From assembly GCA_017536965.1 (NCBI GenBank), contig JAFWCK010000031.1:21896-85895 (forward strand): a stretch of DNA of 64,000 bases, read 5' to 3'. Made by a program: the position numbers and the translations under genes. Numbering within the stretch: the stretch's first letter is position 1; the number at the start of each line of letters is the position of its first letter. The DNA is from Lachnospiraceae bacterium (lineage in GTDB: Bacteria > Bacillota > Clostridia > Lachnospirales > Lachnospiraceae). The notes under the pieces were generated by a model that saw nothing but the letters and a program-made list of their open reading frames with translations, made no database searches and was not told where the DNA came from. Below are positions 18,359 to 27,563 of the stretch, in pieces.

Positions 18359-21300
18359 ATGAGTAGAGAATGGACTGCAAAATGGATCGGCAGGCAAGAT
18401 GGCGATACGTTCAATCCAGTATTTTTCAAAGATTTTACCGTAGACTTCCCAATCAGCCGGGCGATGTTTAATATCACTGCTTTGGGGGTCTTCGAAGCAT
18501 ATATCAATGGACAAAGAGTCGGCGATGCTTATCTGACGCCTTATCAGACAGGCGACAAAGACGGCGTTCCTTATTATGCATATGACATTACGGATCTCTT
18601 GTATGCCGGGCAGGAATCGCCATCGAACTCCATTGATGTCTTCCTTGGACAAGGGTGGAATGATGATGACAAGCGGATCGCACTGCGCGCGGAAGTTGTT
18701 CTGGAACGCAGCGGAGAACCTGCAGAAGAAGCTCTGGCAATGGAATTTGATGAACTTGAGGCTGAGCCAGGAGATTATGCTGATGAAGATGACTACGAGT
18801 TGTTTGATGAGCATGAGATCGAATCTTTCATTAAAGAGGATGATCCGTTTGAAGCCTCCGACGATCTATTAAATGAATTGATCGGCGATGATGCGCCTGT
18901 ATTTGATGATGCGCCTGCATTATATGACGCGCCTGCATTTGATGATGCACTATCATTTGACGACGCACCGGAATTACCGGGACTGCCGGAGACTATGGAC
19001 ATGCCGGATACACTTGCAGGCAGAGAGTATCGTTCACGTACAAGACGTATGCGCAGATGGAATCTGGAGCTTGTGCAGGATCCTGAGCAGGAAGCTGCAA
19101 AAGAACTGCTTGCTGATATCGAGCCGGATTTTGAAATCATTTCAGAACCAGAAGATGTTCCAGTTGTTCCAAAAGAAACAAAGCCGGATGAAGTTATTTC
19201 GGAGGATGATCTGTTCAGCGAGGATGATCTTCAGGGGCTGATGGATGACAGCGTTTTCATGGATGAAATCCCGGAAGATCTGGATGAGATGCCACTTGAT
19301 GTGCTGGAAGAATTGGAAGGTATGTCGCAGGAAGCACCATCTGCATTTGTTCCAAAAGAAGATTTATTGGAATTTGTTCCGCAGGAAGAAGCGCAGGTTG
19401 AAAAAGAAGAAAGAGGCTTTTCTGATTCGATGCCGGAGATGGATATGACAGAGGATGAAATCCAATCCATCCTGGCAGAGCAGGAAAAGGAACTTTCTGC
19501 AGCCATTCCGACGTATTCCGAATCCATTCCGGAGAAAATTGTAGTGCCGGATCTTTTTGCGGAGGATGATTTGGAAGAGGCTCTTGGGGATGCTGGGGAT
19601 CTGATGTTTGACGAAGCAGCTCCAGAAGAAGTGGATTCACTGGTCGATGAACTGGCAGCGGAGTTTGGCGAGGAACCGGCCGTGACAGTGCAGGAACCAG
19701 TAGAAGCGATAGAAGAACTGTCTGAGACGGCGGAAGCATCGTCTGAATTGACACCGGAAGAAGCATCCTGGAACGACGATGTGGAAGGCCAGGTCTCCTT
19801 CGATTTCATCGGAAAGATCCAGGCAATCATGGATGAGGAAAAGGCGGCGAAAGCTGCAGCGGAGGCTATGCAGGAAAGCGAGGCTGAAGAAGCTGTTGAA
19901 GAGGCAATACCAGCAGAGGCTGTACAGGAAGAAGCTGTGCCTGAAGCAGTTGTACAGGAAGAAGCAGCGCCAGTAGAAGCTCCGCCAGCGGAAGCAGCGC
20001 CAGTAGAAGCTATGCCAGTAGAAGCTGCGCCGGTAGAAGATGTACCAGTAGAAACGGTACCGGTGACAGTAGAAGCTGTGAAGGCGGCTGAAGAGACAGT
20101 TGGCGTCGAGGATTCTGATTTTACCGAAGAATTGTTTGATGAATCAATCCTGGAGGAATTCCCGGAAGAAGAATTGACCGAAGATATCTTTGATGAGATT
20201 TCGGATGAGATCTTTGAAGAGGCATCCGATGAGATACCTGTTGAGGCGGCAGTGGACGCAGCGGAAGAGGTCATCGAGGATGCCGAGGATGAGATTCCTT
20301 TTGAGATAGAAGAAATTGTTGTTGAGACAGAAGAGCCGGTTAATAAGGCAGTTGAAGAAGTTCCAGAAGCTGCGGAAGAAGTAATAGAGGAAGTTTTTGA
20401 AGAGCCGGCTGAAGAAATAGTATTAGAAGAAGCAGTTGAAGAGGCCGTTGAGGCTCCTGTGGAAGAGGCGGTCGAGGAACCAGTCAAGAAGCAGGGATTC
20501 TTTAAGAAGCATTTCAAGGCGTTTGATCTGGCCAAGAAGATCGGGCTCACTTTAGATGATGAGGAAGAACCGGAACCGGAAGAACCTGACGCAGTTGATC
20601 TGCCGGAAGAAGTCGACGAGTACGATGAGTATGATGACATGGATCTCAGCAAACTGGATGAGCTGGGTGAATTGTTTACGGATACCTCACAGCTGGCGGA
20701 CATGGAGGCTGTGCTGGCAGGACTGGATTCAGTGCCGGGAGCATCAAAAGCATCGGCAGCATCCGGCCCGATGGGCGACGTGGAGCTGCCTGCATTTGAA
20801 GATCTTTTTGCAGAAGCAGATAGTCTGGCCGTTGATAAGGCAATGTCGCTTGAGGAAACATTTTTCGCTGATGATGCAGTAGGCACTAATGATGCAGTAG
20901 ATGCTGATGAGGTATTAGATGCTGATCTTGATGCCGCCCTGGAAGAAGCATTGTCTGATGAATTGCCGGAAGAATTATTGTCAGAAGAGGCTTTGCCTGA
21001 AGAGGCATCATTGGAAGAAACCATAGAAGCGGAGTCGGAAGCTGAGGCTCCAGAAGAAGCGATTGCTGAAGAGGAGCTGGAAGCTGAGCCCCAAGAAGAT
21101 GTTCCGGAAGAGGAAACAGCAGAAATTGAACCTGAAGCTGAAATAGAGGCTGAAGTCGCAGAAGGTGTGATTCCGGTACCAGTTATTCTGCCGGGTGCAG
21201 AGGAAGAGGCTGGTGCAGAGGAAGAGACAGCGGAAGAGACTGTCACAGAAGAGGCTGTCGAAGAAGCGCAGGAGCAGGAAGAAGAGGCTGTTGAGGAAGC

Positions 21301-23563
21301 GCAGAAGCAGGAAGAAGCAGCAGAGGAACCGATCGTTGTGATCGGCACGGATGAAACGTGGGGCTACTATGGCTCTGATATAGAAGAAAACAGAATTCAC
21401 GGGCGTGAGGTCTTTAACCGTCTCCTTTGGGAGGGGAAAGATAACCCGGATAAAGATGCCGTCGTCCTGGAGTGCGATATCCCACTGACGGAAGCAGAGG
21501 AAGAGCAGCTGAGGGTACTGGAGGAACTGAAGGTACAGACGGTGATCCCGGCTGAAAAAGGCGGCAGTGAGTGGACGCTTGATTTTGGCAAGCTGTTCAA
21601 AGGCCTTGTGTCCTTCCAGTCTGACTTTGCGGCAGGAACAAAGATCACGCTCACCTTTATGGATGCGCTGACGGATGATGCGCAGGATCAGCAGTTCATA
21701 TATGTATCGGACGGCATTCAGGAAACGGTTTGCCCGCACTTTACATTCTTCCATGGCAGATATGTGAAAGTGACTGGCTGGGGTGAAATGGATGCAGCCA
21801 GCTTCACAGGTTATCGTCTGTTTGAAGAAGAGGAAGAACCGGAAGCAGAAGTAATTGGTGTGATTGCGGAAGAACCGGAAGCTGCTGAAGAATCTCCGAC
21901 TGAAGAAGCGGACGCAGTTGAAGAGCCAGTTGAAGAATCAGGCGAAGAACCGGTTGAAGAATCAGGCGAAGAACCGGTTGATGAGGCGGTTGAAGAATCG
22001 ATCGAGGAGCCAATCGAAGAGTCAATAGAAAAATCAATCGAAGAGAAGATTGAAGAACCAATCGACGCAGCAGAAGAAGCTGCGCTGGATGAAGCATTAG
22101 CGGATGTCCTGGATGAAGAATTTGGCGATGAGCTTACGGAAGATCTTGCCGAAGAAGCCGCCGAAGAGGTTTGCTTCGTTTCGACATCGGAAGCCCAGCT
22201 GAATCAGGCTGTGCAGGATGAGCTGGATAAACAAAAAGCAATGTTTGCGGCGCTGGCGGCATCGGAAACCGGAACGGACGTTGAGAAGATCGCAACCGGT
22301 GATTTCTGCGGATCGTTGGCAGCCGCCGCGTTGAACGGCAATATTAAAGAAGCGGCTATGCAGTACTTTGGCAGATTGCGGAAGGCACAGCTGGCAAACG
22401 GGAAAGCAATCCCGGCATCGCTTGCTGTTAATGCGGAGGAGGCGCCGGAAGATGGCACGATCACAGACGGCGCAGAAGCTGTTAAAGCTGTCTGGTCGCT
22501 GTATGAGACATACGGGGACAAAGCTATCCTGGAAGAGAACTATGATCTGATCCGGGATGCGCTCGATGCTGCAGCAGAACAGGATCCGGATAAAGCATTC
22601 ATTTTGCAGGCACCTAAGATGGATGACGATGACACCGACCCGTCCTTCGTGGCAACTGTTTCTTACTATGAGATGGCCCAGGCTGCGGAAAAAGCAGCGA
22701 AAGTCCTTGGAAAAGAAGAGGATGAGAAACAGTTTGCAGATCTGGCCGGCAATATCAAAGAAGCGTTCCTGGATGAGTTCTTTACGCGTTCCGGCAGATT
22801 GGCGGAGGATACGCAGACTGCTTATATTCTTGCTTTAAAGAGCGGGCTTTACGATCAGAAAGATAAACTGAAAGAGGACTTTCTGAAGCAGTTAAAGAAA
22901 GACCGGTATCAGATGAAATGCGGCAAAGCAGGACGCACCCAGCTGCCGTTTGCGCTGGCTGAATGCGGACAGAGCGACCTGGCTTACCGGTATCTGATGA
23001 ACGACTGGATGAGCGATAACGCGGATGATCTGTCTGCCTCTGATAACGAAAAAACAGCAGAATTTCTGACCAGATATGTTAATGGCATCACGGCACTGGA
23101 GCCGGGATTTACCAAAGTTAAGATCGCACCGATGCCGAATTTCCGGCTGATCGATGCGGCCGGAACATGCGCAACACCTAATGGAAACATCGTATCCAAC
23201 TGGGATGTGAATGAGGAAGGGCAGATCCATTTCCACTTTGAGATCCCGGAAGGCTGTGAAGCATTAGTTGTGCTTCCGGACTGCGAGGATGAGGCTTTAA
23301 AAGAGCAGACCCTGACAGCCGGCACCTATGATTTTGACTATATGCCGCAGAAGGATTATCTGCATTTGTTCAATGAGAACAGTGTGATCGGTGATATCCT
23401 GAAATATGATGAATCGGTCGCTGTTCTGGAAGAGGCAGATGCATCTCTGGCAGAGCAGATCCAGAGCGCCGGGGCAGACCTTCTGACCCGACCGCTGGAT
23501 GAGCTTCCTGTGGATGCACAGACGATCTCTGCGATCAAAGAAAAGCTGTTTGAACTGAAATAA
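18359..23563 (+). CDS. Giant GH78-like (alpha-L-rhamnosidase fold) protein with very long acidic insertions; probably not an active glycosidase
   Basis: 1734 residues, no signal peptide. Residues 1-116 match the GH78 N-terminal domain (FFKDFTVDFPIS, GVFEAYINGQRVGD, DVFLGQGW). An acidic Glu/Ala/Pro-rich stretch of about 870 residues follows, within which KKQGFFKKHFKAF is a rare basic spot. The domain then resumes at about 990 (VVIGTDETWGYYGSDI, FFHGRYVKVTGWGEMD). A second acidic insertion covers about 1155-1270, and the rest resembles the (alpha/alpha)6 barrel. At the GH78 site DERxGWTGD this protein has DVEKIATGD, so the usual acidic Glu is lost, and no counterpart of the second catalytic Glu is seen near NDWMSD. 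AGGAG precedes the ATG. It stands alone; its role is unknown. Confidence 0.75.
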   Translation: MSREWTAKWIGRQDGDTFNPVFFKDFTVDFPISRAMFNITALGVFEAYINGQRVGDAYLTPYQTGDKDGVPYYAYDITDLLYAGQESPSNSIDVFLGQGWNDDDKRIALRAEVVLERSGEPAEEALAMEFDELEAEPGDYADEDDYELFDEHEIESFIKEDDPFEASDDLLNELIGDDAPVFDDAPALYDAPAFDDALSFDDAPELPGLPETMDMPDTLAGREYRSRTRRMRRWNLELVQDPEQEAAKELLADIEPDFEIISEPEDVPVVPKETKPDEVISEDDLFSEDDLQGLMDDSVFMDEIPEDLDEMPLDVLEELEGMSQEAPSAFVPKEDLLEFVPQEEAQVEKEERGFSDSMPEMDMTEDEIQSILAEQEKELSAAIPTYSESIPEKIVVPDLFAEDDLEEALGDAGDLMFDEAAPEEVDSLVDELAAEFGEEPAVTVQEPVEAIEELSETAEASSELTPEEASWNDDVEGQVSFDFIGKIQAIMDEEKAAKAAAEAMQESEAEEAVEEAIPAEAVQEEAVPEAVVQEEAAPVEAPPAEAAPVEAMPVEAAPVEDVPVETVPVTVEAVKAAEETVGVEDSDFTEELFDESILEEFPEEELTEDIFDEISDEIFEEASDEIPVEAAVDAAEEVIEDAEDEIPFEIEEIVVETEEPVNKAVEEVPEAAEEVIEEVFEEPAEEIVLEEAVEEAVEAPVEEAVEEPVKKQGFFKKHFKAFDLAKKIGLTLDDEEEPEPEEPDAVDLPEEVDEYDEYDDMDLSKLDELGELFTDTSQLADMEAVLAGLDSVPGASKASAASGPMGDVELPAFEDLFAEADSLAVDKAMSLEETFFADDAVGTNDAVDADEVLDADLDAALEEALSDELPEELLSEEALPEEASLEETIEAESEAEAPEEAIAEEELEAEPQEDVPEEETAEIEPEAEIEAEVAEGVIPVPVILPGAEEEAGAEEETAEETVTEEAVEEAQEQEEEAVEEAQKQEEAAEEPIVVIGTDETWGYYGSDIEENRIHGREVFNRLLWEGKDNPDKDAVVLECDIPLTEAEEEQLRVLEELKVQTVIPAEKGGSEWTLDFGKLFKGLVSFQSDFAAGTKITLTFMDALTDDAQDQQFIYVSDGIQETVCPHFTFFHGRYVKVTGWGEMDAASFTGYRLFEEEEEPEAEVIGVIAEEPEAAEESPTEEADAVEEPVEESGEEPVEESGEEPVDEAVEESIEEPIEESIEKSIEEKIEEPIDAAEEAALDEALADVLDEEFGDELTEDLAEEAAEEVCFVSTSEAQLNQAVQDELDKQKAMFAALAASETGTDVEKIATGDFCGSLAAAALNGNIKEAAMQYFGRLRKAQLANGKAIPASLAVNAEEAPEDGTITDGAEAVKAVWSLYETYGDKAILEENYDLIRDALDAAAEQDPDKAFILQAPKMDDDDTDPSFVATVSYYEMAQAAEKAAKVLGKEEDEKQFADLAGNIKEAFLDEFFTRSGRLAEDTQTAYILALKSGLYDQKDKLKEDFLKQLKKDRYQMKCGKAGRTQLPFALAECGQSDLAYRYLMNDWMSDNADDLSASDNEKTAEFLTRYVNGITALEPGFTKVKIAPMPNFRLIDAAGTCATPNGNIVSNWDVNEEGQIHFHFEIPEGCEALVVLPDCEDEALKEQTLTAGTYDFDYMPQKDYLHLFNENSVIGDILKYDESVAVLEEADASLAEQIQSAGADLLTRPLDELPVDAQTISAIKEKLFELK

Positions 23564-23595
23564 GCAACTTTTTCACCCTGTTTTGTGGTTTCTGT

Positions 23596-23624
23596 TTGCT
23601 AATACACACTAGATGTGGTACAAT
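23596..23624 (+). promoter_or_regulatory. Promoter of nrdR
   Basis: TTGCTA (23596-23601), 17 bp, TACAAT (23619-23624). The spacer contains ACACACTAGATGTGGT, an imperfect palindrome that only loosely resembles an NrdR box, so autoregulation is possible but not shown. Confidence 0.65.
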
Positions 23625-23656
23625 CACTTCAAATGTGAGGAGTGGAGGCTTTTTCC

Positions 23657-24106
23657 ATGAAATGCCCGTTTTGCGGATGCGTTGATACAAAAGTTCTGGA
23701 TTCCCGTCCAAATGAAGACCGGACGGCGATCAGACGCCGCCGTGAATGCGACCGCTGCCAAAGGCGGTTTACGACGTATGAAAAAATAGAAACCATTCCG
23801 CTGATCGTCATCAAAAAGGACAACAACCGCGAGGCGTATGACAGGACCAAGATCGAAAAAGGTGTTCTGCGAGCGTGCTACAAGCGGCCGGTATCCGCTT
23901 CCCGGCTGGAACAGCTGGTCGATGACATCGAGACCAAGATTTATTCCCTGGGGAGTGCAGAAGTCAGAAGCAGTCAGATCGGCGAGATCGTTATGGATTC
24001 GCTGAAAGAAGTGGATCAGGTCGCTTACGTTCGGTTCGCTTCTGTTTACCGGGAATTCAAAGACGTTAACACATTTATCGACGAGATCAAAAAACTCAGC
24101 AAGTAA
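23657..24106 (+). CDS. nrdR: Transcriptional repressor NrdR
   Basis: 149 residues, family length. A zinc ribbon at the start (CPFCG, then CDRCQRRF) is followed by an ATP-cone domain (IEKGVLRACYKRPVS, VYREFKDVNTFIDEI). NrdR represses ribonucleotide reductase genes according to dATP level. The ATG at 23657 gives the family start MKCPFCG and has GTGGAGG eight bases upstream. It is followed at once by yqeG. Confidence 0.96.
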   Translation: MKCPFCGCVDTKVLDSRPNEDRTAIRRRRECDRCQRRFTTYEKIETIPLIVIKKDNNREAYDRTKIEKGVLRACYKRPVSASRLEQLVDDIETKIYSLGSAEVRSSQIGEIVMDSLKEVDQVAYVRFASVYREFKDVNTFIDEIKKLSK

Positions 24107-24114
24107 CGAAAGGA

Positions 24115-24155
24115 TCATCCGGAATCTTTTGCAGGAAGGTTCCGGATCATTTTCA
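24115..24155 (+). other. Terminator-like hairpin just before yqeG
   Basis: ATCCGGAA and TTCCGGAT pair around an internal stretch, followed by CATTTTC, in the 54 bp between nrdR and yqeG. The next ATG lies about 10 bases behind it and shows no ribosome site, so the hairpin may attenuate read-through. Confidence 0.45.
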
Positions 24156-24160
24156 TCCAA

Positions 24161-24676
24161 ATGTTTCGACGCTTTTATCCAACTGTGTATGTGTCAAGCG
24201 CATACGCAGTTGATTTTTCAAAACTATATCAAAAAGGGTACCGGGCGCTGGTCCTGGATATCGACAACACGCTGGTAAAGCACGGTGCTCCGCCAAATAA
24301 AGAAGCAGTGGCTTTTTTTGAGGAGCTGCGTGCGATCGGCTTTTCTACCTGCATCATCTCCAACAATCATGAACCGAGGGTCAAAAGCTTTGCGGATGTC
24401 GTGAAGAGCGACTATATTTTCGACGCAGGGAAGCCGTCCCGAAAGCCGTATCTGGAAGCAATGAGACGCTGCGGGGGCTCAAAGCTGACCACTCTGTTTA
24501 TGGGGGATCAGCTGTTTACGGATATTTACGGAGCAAACCGGGCAGGCCTGAAATCTATTCTGGTGAAGCCAATCTTTCTGGATCCGGAGTTCCAGATCCG
24601 CCTGAAACGGTTTGGGGAGCGGATCATAATGCCATTCTATTTCCGTTACCGCAGGAAACATCCGGCATCGCTTTAA
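24161..24676 (+). CDS. yqeG: YqeG-family HAD phosphatase
   Basis: 171 residues, HAD subfamily IIIA. The nucleophile motif LDIDNTLV is at about residue 33, SNN at about 68, and MGDQLFTDIYGAN gives the metal-binding end. Family members act on phosphatidylglycerophosphate or similar small phosphates. The start MFRRFYPTVYV fits the family although no ribosome site is visible. In many Firmicutes yqeG sits just before aroE, as here. Confidence 0.88.
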   Translation: MFRRFYPTVYVSSAYAVDFSKLYQKGYRALVLDIDNTLVKHGAPPNKEAVAFFEELRAIGFSTCIISNNHEPRVKSFADVVKSDYIFDAGKPSRKPYLEAMRRCGGSKLTTLFMGDQLFTDIYGANRAGLKSILVKPIFLDPEFQIRLKRFGERIIMPFYFRYRRKHPASL

Positions 24677-24785
24677 TCTGCGACACTGATGTGATTGCAA
24701 AATTGCTGAAGTTTACATAATTACTGTAATCGGCGGCATCGCAGTAAGCGGAGCCTGGCGGCGATGTTTTTGAAAGGAATATCTC

Positions 24786-25550
24786 ATGTCCAAATTATTT
24801 CCAACTATAAAAGAATCTGAGGCAAGACATCTGACCGGACTGATTGGCAGTCCGATTGCGCACAGTCTTTCTCCGATGATCCATAAGCAGGCATTTGCCC
24901 AGTTCTCCATGGATACTTACGATTACATTCTGATCGAGGCGAAAGAGGACGAACTGAATGAGGCTGTGGATGCGATCAAAGAGGACGGCCGTTTTGCGGG
25001 CTTTAATATCACGATGCCGGGGAAAACAAAGATTCTGGATTACTGTGATGCGCTGACGGAACGGGTCAGGAAGATCGGCTGCGCCAACACGGTCAAGATC
25101 GTGGACGGAAAACTGATCGCGTACAATACGGATGGCGATGGCTTTATGAATGCGCTGAAAGATATGCAGGTGGAAACTGCAGGGAAGAAGATGATCATCT
25201 TTGGCGCAGGCGGAGCGGCGCGTGCCATCTGCGAAAGCGCGCTTGCCGGAGGCGCTGATGCGCAGATGCTGCATCGGCCATCGGAAGAAGAAACCCGCAG
25301 GGCGGTTGCATCGGCAGACATTCTGGTGAATGCAACTCCGCTTGGAATGGGCGGTGCAGGCTGCATTGTCCCGGACCTGGAAGATGCAAAAGAAGACCTG
25401 TTTGTGGCGGATGCTGTATACGGGGATTTCACAACGGATCTTATCAAAATGGCGCAGGAGAAGGGTTTGCGGAATATGAACGGATTGGGCATGTTATATC
25501 ATCAGGCATTCCTTTCTTTTGGAATCTGGCATGGTCTTTTTCCGGGCTGA
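24786..25550 (+). CDS. aroE: Shikimate dehydrogenase AroE
   Basis: 254 residues, slightly short for the family. It reduces 3-dehydroshikimate with NADPH. The substrate site GFNITMPGKTKI holds the catalytic Lys, NTDGDGF holds the Asp, and GAGGAARAI is the nucleotide loop. The ATG follows AAAGGA. It ends with a terminator. Together with the AroD-AroK fusion 4 kb downstream it supplies three successive shikimate steps. Confidence 0.92.
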   Translation: MSKLFPTIKESEARHLTGLIGSPIAHSLSPMIHKQAFAQFSMDTYDYILIEAKEDELNEAVDAIKEDGRFAGFNITMPGKTKILDYCDALTERVRKIGCANTVKIVDGKLIAYNTDGDGFMNALKDMQVETAGKKMIIFGAGGAARAICESALAGGADAQMLHRPSEEETRRAVASADILVNATPLGMGGAGCIVPDLEDAKEDLFVADAVYGDFTTDLIKMAQEKGLRNMNGLGMLYHQAFLSFGIWHGLFPG

Positions 25551-25650
25551 AAGGATTTAAAATCCGTATAAAAAACAGGCTGATTTTTCAACCGAATCAC
25601 CTCATACACCGAATGAATGATAAAACGGAAAATAGTATACACAATCACCA

Positions 25651-25678
25651 AAAAGCAGCTGTTCGAATGGCTGTTTTT
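25651..25678 (+). terminator. Intrinsic terminator of aroE
   Basis: AAAAGCAGC and GCTGTTTTT pair (one G-T) around a ten-base loop, running into T residues. The rest of the 255 bp gap is AT-rich without other clear signals. Confidence 0.65.
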
Positions 25679-25805
25679 CGTATAAATTGCCAAAATTTGA
25701 AGTTGGTATTGAGTAATAAATAAAAGACATTTACAATTAATTTGTTGAATAAATGTATAAATATTTATTTGCGGCGAAGGATCGCAAATAGGGAGGATAT
25801 AGTTC

Positions 25806-27563
25806 ATGTTTAGATTGTTGAGGTACATGAGAAAGAGAGAATGGATGTTTGCGAGCGGCGTTCTCTTTTTCGTTGTCTGCAGTGTTTTTCTGACCCTCAA
25901 ACTTCCAGATTACATGACAAAAGTAACCCGGTTGGTTGAAACCGGCGGAGCAATGAATGACATCTTAAAAGCAGGCGCGATCATGATCGCCTGTGCCATT
26001 GGTGATGCCTGCTGTTCCATTATGGTCAGCTTCTGCGCTTCGCAGGTTTCCTGTCGTTTTTCAACAAGAGTCAGAGATGCAGTTTACACAAAAGTTGTTG
26101 GCTTCTCGATGGAGGAGATTGGAAGATTCTCCACCGCCAGCCTGATCACCAGATCGACCAATGATATCACGCAGGTCGTCATCCTGATCTCCCAGGGCAT
26201 GCAGGCGTTTCTCCGCGCCCCGATCATTGCAATCTGGGCCTTTATCAAGATCCTCGGCAAAGGATGGCAATGGATGATCGTTGTTGCGATCGCCGTTGTT
26301 ATAGTGGCTGCTACGATCGGTTCCAACATGATCCTGGTCATTCCTAAATTCCGTATGATCCAGAAATTAACGGATAACCTGAACAAAGTCGCCAGAGAGC
26401 TTCTTTCCGGTATCCGTGTCGTTCGGGCATACAATGCGGAAAGTTATCAGGAAAACAAATATGATACGGCCAATGTGGACCTTCGTGATAACCACTTATA
26501 TACAGGCCGGATCATGGCGTTTATGCCGCCTACCATAAACATTGTCATGAGTGCCACGTCCCTGGCTATATACTGGGTCGGCGCACATATGATACAGGGG
26601 ACACCTATGGCAGGCAGGGTAGATCTGTTCAGCCAGCTTGTCACGTTCATGGCGTACGCGGCAAACATCATTATGGCATTCATGATGGTATCCATGATCT
26701 TTATCATGCTGCCTCGTGCCATGGTTGCTGCAGGACGTCTGAATGAAGTTCTGGATACAGAGACCAAGGTCGTTGACGGAGCGGGAAATGATAATCCTTA
26801 CAAAGAAGGCAGGATCGAATTCCGCAACGTTTCATTCCAGTATCCGGATGCTGAAGAGAAGGTTTTGGAAAATATCACGTTTACGGCAGAGCCCGGGGAG
26901 ACGGTCGCCTTTATTGGGTCGACTGGTTCCGGAAAGAGTACGCTGATCAACCTTGTTCCCCGGTTCTATGATGTCACCGAGGGAGAGGTTCTGGTCGATG
27001 GCGTAAATGTGAAAGAATATACGCAGCATCAGCTGCATCACAGGATCGGTTATATCGCCCAGAAAGCTGTCCTCTTTAAGGGCACCATCAAGTCCAATAT
27101 TGAATTTGGACATGATAGTGAACATGAGATGACGGATGAATGGGTCACCCGTGCGCTTACCATTGCACAGGGCAAAGATATTCTGGACAAAGAGGAGAAG
27201 GGTCTTTATACAGAAGTTGCACAGGGTGGAACCAACTTTTCCGGTGGACAGAAGCAGAGAATATCTATTGCAAGAGCAATTGCAAAAGATCCGGAGATCT
27301 ATATCTTCGACGATTCTTTCTCTGCACTGGACTATAAGACAGATAAAACTCTGCGTGCTACTTTGAAGAAGGAAACGCAGAATGCAACCACATTGATCGT
27401 TGCGCAGCGTATTGGTACAGTACGCGATGCAGATAAGATCGTAGTTTTAGATGAAGGCAAAGCAGTCGGCATTGGTACCCATGACGAATTGATGCAGTCC
27501 TGTGATGTATACCGCGAAATTGCTTTCTCCCAGTTATCAGAGGAGGAATTGGCCAATGCGTAG
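25806..27563 (+). CDS. ABC exporter half with degenerate ATPase site (heterodimer partner 1)
   Basis: 585 residues: six membrane segments (about 15-310) then an ATPase domain. Walker A GSTGSGKST and signature NFSGGQKQR are canonical, but Walker B ends IFDDSFS, with Asp in place of the catalytic Glu, and the H-loop reads IVAQR, with Gln in place of His. Such sites occur in the non-hydrolysing half of heterodimeric exporters like TM287/288 and BmrCD. It overlaps the next gene by 8 bp. Substrate unknown; multidrug or lipid export is common in the family. Confidence 0.93.
   Translation: MFRLLRYMRKREWMFASGVLFFVVCSVFLTLKLPDYMTKVTRLVETGGAMNDILKAGAIMIACAIGDACCSIMVSFCASQVSCRFSTRVRDAVYTKVVGFSMEEIGRFSTASLITRSTNDITQVVILISQGMQAFLRAPIIAIWAFIKILGKGWQWMIVVAIAVVIVAATIGSNMILVIPKFRMIQKLTDNLNKVARELLSGIRVVRAYNAESYQENKYDTANVDLRDNHLYTGRIMAFMPPTINIVMSATSLAIYWVGAHMIQGTPMAGRVDLFSQLVTFMAYAANIIMAFMMVSMIFIMLPRAMVAAGRLNEVLDTETKVVDGAGNDNPYKEGRIEFRNVSFQYPDAEEKVLENITFTAEPGETVAFIGSTGSGKSTLINLVPRFYDVTEGEVLVDGVNVKEYTQHQLHHRIGYIAQKAVLFKGTIKSNIEFGHDSEHEMTDEWVTRALTIAQGKDILDKEEKGLYTEVAQGGTNFSGGQKQRISIARAIAKDPEIYIFDDSFSALDYKTDKTLRATLKKETQNATTLIVAQRIGTVRDADKIVVLDEGKAVGIGTHDELMQSCDVYREIAFSQLSEEELANA

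Noticed and set aside
19231..21348. A 705-codon open frame on the minus strand rich in Ser and Ala
   Set aside because: It is the mirror of the GAA/GCA-rich acidic region of the plus-strand gene and has no ribosome site or recognisable domain.
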